This document shows, piece by piece, positions 14,041-16,811 of a stretch of 16,811 bases of DNA. Source of the DNA: JABCPE02 sp963519075 (GTDB lineage: Bacteria > Bacteroidota > Bacteroidia > Flavobacteriales > Weeksellaceae); assembly GCA_963519075.1 (NCBI GenBank), contig CAUQMH010000029.1, positions 1 through 16,811 on the forward strand, given 5' to 3'. Numbering within the stretch: the first letter of the stretch is position 1; the number at the start of each line of letters is the position of its first letter. The notes beneath the pieces were generated by a model. That model saw only the letters and a list, made by a program, of their open reading frames with translations, searched no databases and had not been told where the DNA came from. The position numbers and the translations under genes are program-made.

Positions 14041-16134
14041 TTGGATTTATCTACTCCCATAGAATATCTAAAAGGCATCGGCCCTGAACGCTCCAAACTG
14101 ATTAAAAATGTTTTGGGAATTTCTACCGTGGAGGATTTTCTCTATTTCTTCCCTCTGCGGTATTTAGATAAAAGCAAAATCTACCGAGTAGCAGATTTAA
14201 AGGAAGAAAATGTAGAAATCCAGCTGAAAGGAAGGATTTATGATTTAAAAGAAATCACCTACGGAAGAGGACAAAAAAGACTCTCCGCGAAGTTCCGCGA
14301 TGAGACGGGCGCTTTGGATTTGGTTTGGTTCCAATACACCCAGTGGCTGAAAGACCAAATTCCACTCAATAAAGAGCTCTACATCTTCGGAAGGGTCAGC
14401 CTCTTCGGACAACAGTTTTCTATGGCGCATCCAGAGATAGAACTGGAAGAAAAACGAGAGAAAGAGCTCAGACTTCGCCCTATCTATCCGAGTAGTGAGA
14501 AAATCACAAAACGAGGGCTCAATCAAAAATTTTTCCAAGGCATCCAAGCGCATATTCTTGGGCATGTCACGGGACTTGTGCAGGAAAATCTTCCTCAAAG
14601 CCTCATCCAGTCACTCAAGCTCATGGGAAGACAGGAAGCCTTTGTCAATATTCATTTTCCCAAAGATACTTCGGCATTTGAACAGGCTGACATACGGCTA
14701 AAATTCGAAGAAGCTTTCTTTTTTCAGCTCGGCTATGCTTTGAAAAAACAATACAATAAGACTTCGGCAGTGGGAAATCCTTTCCCTTTGGTGGGCGATT
14801 TTTTCAATGATTTTTATCAAAACAGACTGCCTTTTGAGCTTACCAATGCCCAAAAAAGAGTTTTAAAAGAAATCCGAAACGACATGAGGCTCCCTATACA
14901 GATGAACCGCCTTCTGCAGGGAGATGTAGGCTCAGGGAAAACCATGGTAGCGCTGCTTTCGATGCTGATAGCGATAGACAACGGTTTCCAAAGCTGTATG
15001 ATGGCTCCTACGGAAATCTTGGCGCAACAGCATTTCAACAGCCTTTCCGAGGCACTTTTCGGAACGGGCGTAAACATCAGACTTTTAACAGGTTCTACCA
15101 AAGCTGCTGAACGAAAAATCATTCATTCGGAACTGGAAAACGGAACTCTTCATATTTTGGTCGGCACCCATGCCGTGCTGGAAGACAAGGTTAAATTCAA
15201 AAACCTCGGTCTTGCCATCATCGATGAACAGCATCGTTTCGGAGTGGAACAAAGGGCAAAACTTTGGATGAAAAATAAAATCCCTCCGCATATCCTCATC
15301 ATGACCGCCACGCCTATTCCAAGAACACTGGCGATGAGTTTTTATTCGGATCTGGATGTTTCCGTGATAGATGAACTTCCTATGGGAAGAAAGCCCATCA
15401 TCACAGCTCATCGGCGAGAAAAGGACAGAAACTCAGTATTTCGTTTTGCCAAAGATGAAATCGACAAGGGTAGACAGGTTTATTTCGTTTATCCTTTGAT
15501 AGAGGAAAGCGAGGCTTTGGATTATGAAAACTTAATGGGCGGGTTTGAGCGGGTTTCCGAGGCGTTTCCTTATCCTGATTATGCTGTTACCATGCTTCAC
15601 GGAAAGATGAAACCGCAGGAAAAAGATGAGGCGATGCAGTATTTCGCTTCAGGGAAGGCGAATATCATGGTCGCCACTACGGTGGTAGAAGTCGGCGTGA
15701 ATGTTCCCAATGCCTCTGTGATGATTATAGAAAGCGCCGAGCGTTTCGGGCTTTCCCAACTTCACCAGCTAAGAGGAAGAGTGGGAAGAGGCGCCGAGCA
15801 GAGCTACTGCATCCTGATGACCTCGGATAAAATGTCTTCCGACAGCCGAACCCGAATAAAAACCATGTGTGAGACCAACGATGGCTTTAAGATTTCTGAA
15901 GTGGATATGAAACTCCGCGGGCCAGGTGATATCCTCGGCACCCAGCAGAGCGGCGTGGTGGATTTCAAACGGCTGGATTTAGCTCAAGACGGCCACATCA
16001 TCAAGGCGGCAAAGGACAACGTAGAGGCGCTCCTCCGTGCTGACCCTTCACTCCAGCAGGAACAGCACCAAGCCCTAAAAAACTACTACATAAAACAATA
16101 CAAAGGCAAAAACAAATGGGGAAGAATCAGCTGA
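14041..16134 (+). CDS. recG: RecG, ATP-dependent DNA helicase
   Basis: RecG is a superfamily 2 double-strand DNA translocase that remodels stalled forks, Holliday junctions and D-loops. The 697-residue product is of normal length (693 in E. coli). The N-terminal wedge domain (about 1-160) begins with the helix-hairpin segment PIEYLKGIGPERSKLI and includes an OB-fold. Helicase motifs are Walker A GDVGSGKT (294-301), APTEILAQQH, the DEQH box (395-398) and TATPIPRT (422-429). Motif VI is QLRGRVGRG, and the C-terminal motif begins LRGPGDILGTQQSG. The start is a TTG six bases after the purF stop. It places the conserved PIEYLKGIGP segment at the expected distance from the N-terminus, and no earlier ATG exists after the purF stop. 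The close spacing indicates co-transcription with purF and probably with the NADAR gene downstream. Confidence 0.98.
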   Translation: MDLSTPIEYLKGIGPERSKLIKNVLGISTVEDFLYFFPLRYLDKSKIYRVADLKEENVEIQLKGRIYDLKEITYGRGQKRLSAKFRDETGALDLVWFQYTQWLKDQIPLNKELYIFGRVSLFGQQFSMAHPEIELEEKREKELRLRPIYPSSEKITKRGLNQKFFQGIQAHILGHVTGLVQENLPQSLIQSLKLMGRQEAFVNIHFPKDTSAFEQADIRLKFEEAFFFQLGYALKKQYNKTSAVGNPFPLVGDFFNDFYQNRLPFELTNAQKRVLKEIRNDMRLPIQMNRLLQGDVGSGKTMVALLSMLIAIDNGFQSCMMAPTEILAQQHFNSLSEALFGTGVNIRLLTGSTKAAERKIIHSELENGTLHILVGTHAVLEDKVKFKNLGLAIIDEQHRFGVEQRAKLWMKNKIPPHILIMTATPIPRTLAMSFYSDLDVSVIDELPMGRKPIITAHRREKDRNSVFRFAKDEIDKGRQVYFVYPLIEESEALDYENLMGGFERVSEAFPYPDYAVTMLHGKMKPQEKDEAMQYFASGKANIMVATTVVEVGVNVPNASVMIIESAERFGLSQLHQLRGRVGRGAEQSYCILMTSDKMSSDSRTRIKTMCETNDGFKISEVDMKLRGPGDILGTQQSGVVDFKRLDLAQDGHIIKAAKDNVEALLRADPSLQQEQHQALKNYYIKQYKGKNKWGRIS

Positions 16135-16159
16135 TGGAATAAAAAAATTAGATTTAAAA

Positions 16160-16811
16160 ATGAAAAAAAACATCAAACTTATGGCACCACAGTGGATTGC
16201 GTTCCCTGCTTATACCGAATTTACTATAGGCTGGCGTATGGGCGCTGGTGAAGATTATAAATGTGATTTTTGGAATTGGTATGAAACACTCTCACCTGAG
16301 CAGCATCGAGAATACCAAACACTTTTCCCTTATCCTTGCTTCTGGCATTATAACAACTGGGAAGTGAATGATTTAGAAATAGAAGATAGACTGGATAATG
16401 AAGAAGACTATTACTACGAAGGAATTCCGCTTTGGCAACCCAAAGGCGCTTATAAATATTCCAAAAAAACTTTTATCAATTCTCCAAAGAAACTCAAATT
16501 CATCTTCTTTTGGAAACCCAATGCCAATGCCGTAGATGAGTCTTGTTTAGGGCAGTGGCAGCCTTCGCCTTTTTATGTCGATGGAGATAAATATTCCTGT
16601 GCTGAGCAGTATATGATGGCTGAAAAAGCGCGTTTGTTCGGTGATGAAGAGGTGAGGGAAGAAATAATGAACACTTCTGACCCTAAACTGATGAAAGCCT
16701 TGGGAAGGAAAGTACGCAATTTCAATCCTGAAATATGGGATAAAGCCAAATATAGTATCGTACTGAATGGGAATTACTACAAATTCACTCAGAATAAGGA
16801 AATGATGGACT
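16160..16811 (+). CDS. NADAR-family protein with N-terminal extension (partial, runs off window)
   Basis: An open frame of 217 codons starts at the ATG at 16160 and continues past the window edge. From about residue 114 it matches the NADAR (YbiA-like) family: FFWKP (116-120), ESCLGQWQPSPF (127-138), CAEQYMMAEKARLFGDEE (147-164), ALGRKVRNFNPEIWD (180-194) and a segment ending KFTQNKEMMD. Characterised members are N-glycosidases that act on early riboflavin intermediates or on ADP-ribosyl and NAD-derived substrates. Glu149 and Glu155 lie in the conserved helix that carries the catalytic glutamate, and Trp193 is the conserved tryptophan. The first 113 residues are an added region rich in aromatic and acidic residues (GWRMGAGEDYKCDFWNWY at 24-41), outside the minimal domain, which is about 150-160 residues in total. 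It lies 25 bases after recG on the same strand, with no terminator between them. The extreme C-terminus is not visible. Confidence 0.9.
   Translation, partial: MKKNIKLMAPQWIAFPAYTEFTIGWRMGAGEDYKCDFWNWYETLSPEQHREYQTLFPYPCFWHYNNWEVNDLEIEDRLDNEEDYYYEGIPLWQPKGAYKYSKKTFINSPKKLKFIFFWKPNANAVDESCLGQWQPSPFYVDGDKYSCAEQYMMAEKARLFGDEEVREEIMNTSDPKLMKALGRKVRNFNPEIWDKAKYSIVLNGNYYKFTQNKEMMD

Noticed and set aside
16135..16159. Terminator between recG and the NADAR gene.
   Set aside because: There is an A-run but no inverted repeat and no T-run on the plus strand.
1..16811. Mobile element, CRISPR array, toxin-antitoxin pair or phage-defence island.
   Set aside because: No transposase, integrase, regularly spaced repeat, small overlapping toxin-antitoxin pair or tRNA-flanked insertion was seen. 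All but one of the genes belong to recognisable families, mostly housekeeping ones, and base composition looks even by eye.

Overview
The window is ordinary chromosomal DNA from a member of the Bacteroidota, most likely class Flavobacteriia and near Chryseobacterium/Weeksellaceae. Three things point there. A protein resembles the type IX secretion system (T9SS) plug, a secretion system confined to this phylum. Several start-proximal sites match the Bacteroidetes -7 promoter element TAnnTTTG. The genes are AT-rich, lack clear Shine-Dalgarno sequences, and three of them appear to start with TTG. I see no tRNA, rRNA, insertion sequence, phage gene, CRISPR array or attachment site. Genus and species are not resolved.

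Layout. Bases 33-1304 carry sufD, the end of a SUF iron-sulfur cluster operon that enters from the left, closed by a clear hairpin terminator. Next is a VIT1/CCC1-type iron/manganese transporter (1504-2205), convergent with dinB (2222-3328, minus). A short divergent promoter region (3329-3498) separates dinB from a two-gene plus-strand unit. That unit holds a protein of unknown function (3499-5073), whose stop codon overlaps the start of a T9SS plug-like protein (5073-6269).

Facing these is a minus-strand unit read from right to left: a bestrophin-family channel (8485-9366), a TrmH/SpoU-type RNA methyltransferase (7942-8472) and an OpgB/MdoB-like phosphoglycerol transferase (6276-7940). The genes are 12 and 1 bases apart. 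A second divergent promoter region (9367-9478) leads to mutS (9479-12067). After it come an unusually long PurF-type amidophosphoribosyltransferase (12133-14034), recG (14041-16134) and a NADAR-family gene cut off by the window end (16160 onward).

Functional themes. Three genome-maintenance genes lie here: dinB (lesion bypass), mutS (mismatch repair) and recG (fork and recombination-intermediate remodelling). Iron handling (sufD and the VIT transporter) occupies the left edge, and envelope functions (T9SS plug, OpgB-like enzyme, bestrophin) the middle. I do not see a convincing new defence or mobile system. The observations most worth following are the OpgB-like enzyme in a phylum not known for osmoregulated periplasmic glucans, the long PurF variant, the unknown gene coupled to the plug, the extended NADAR protein downstream of recG, and the cluster of TTG starts.
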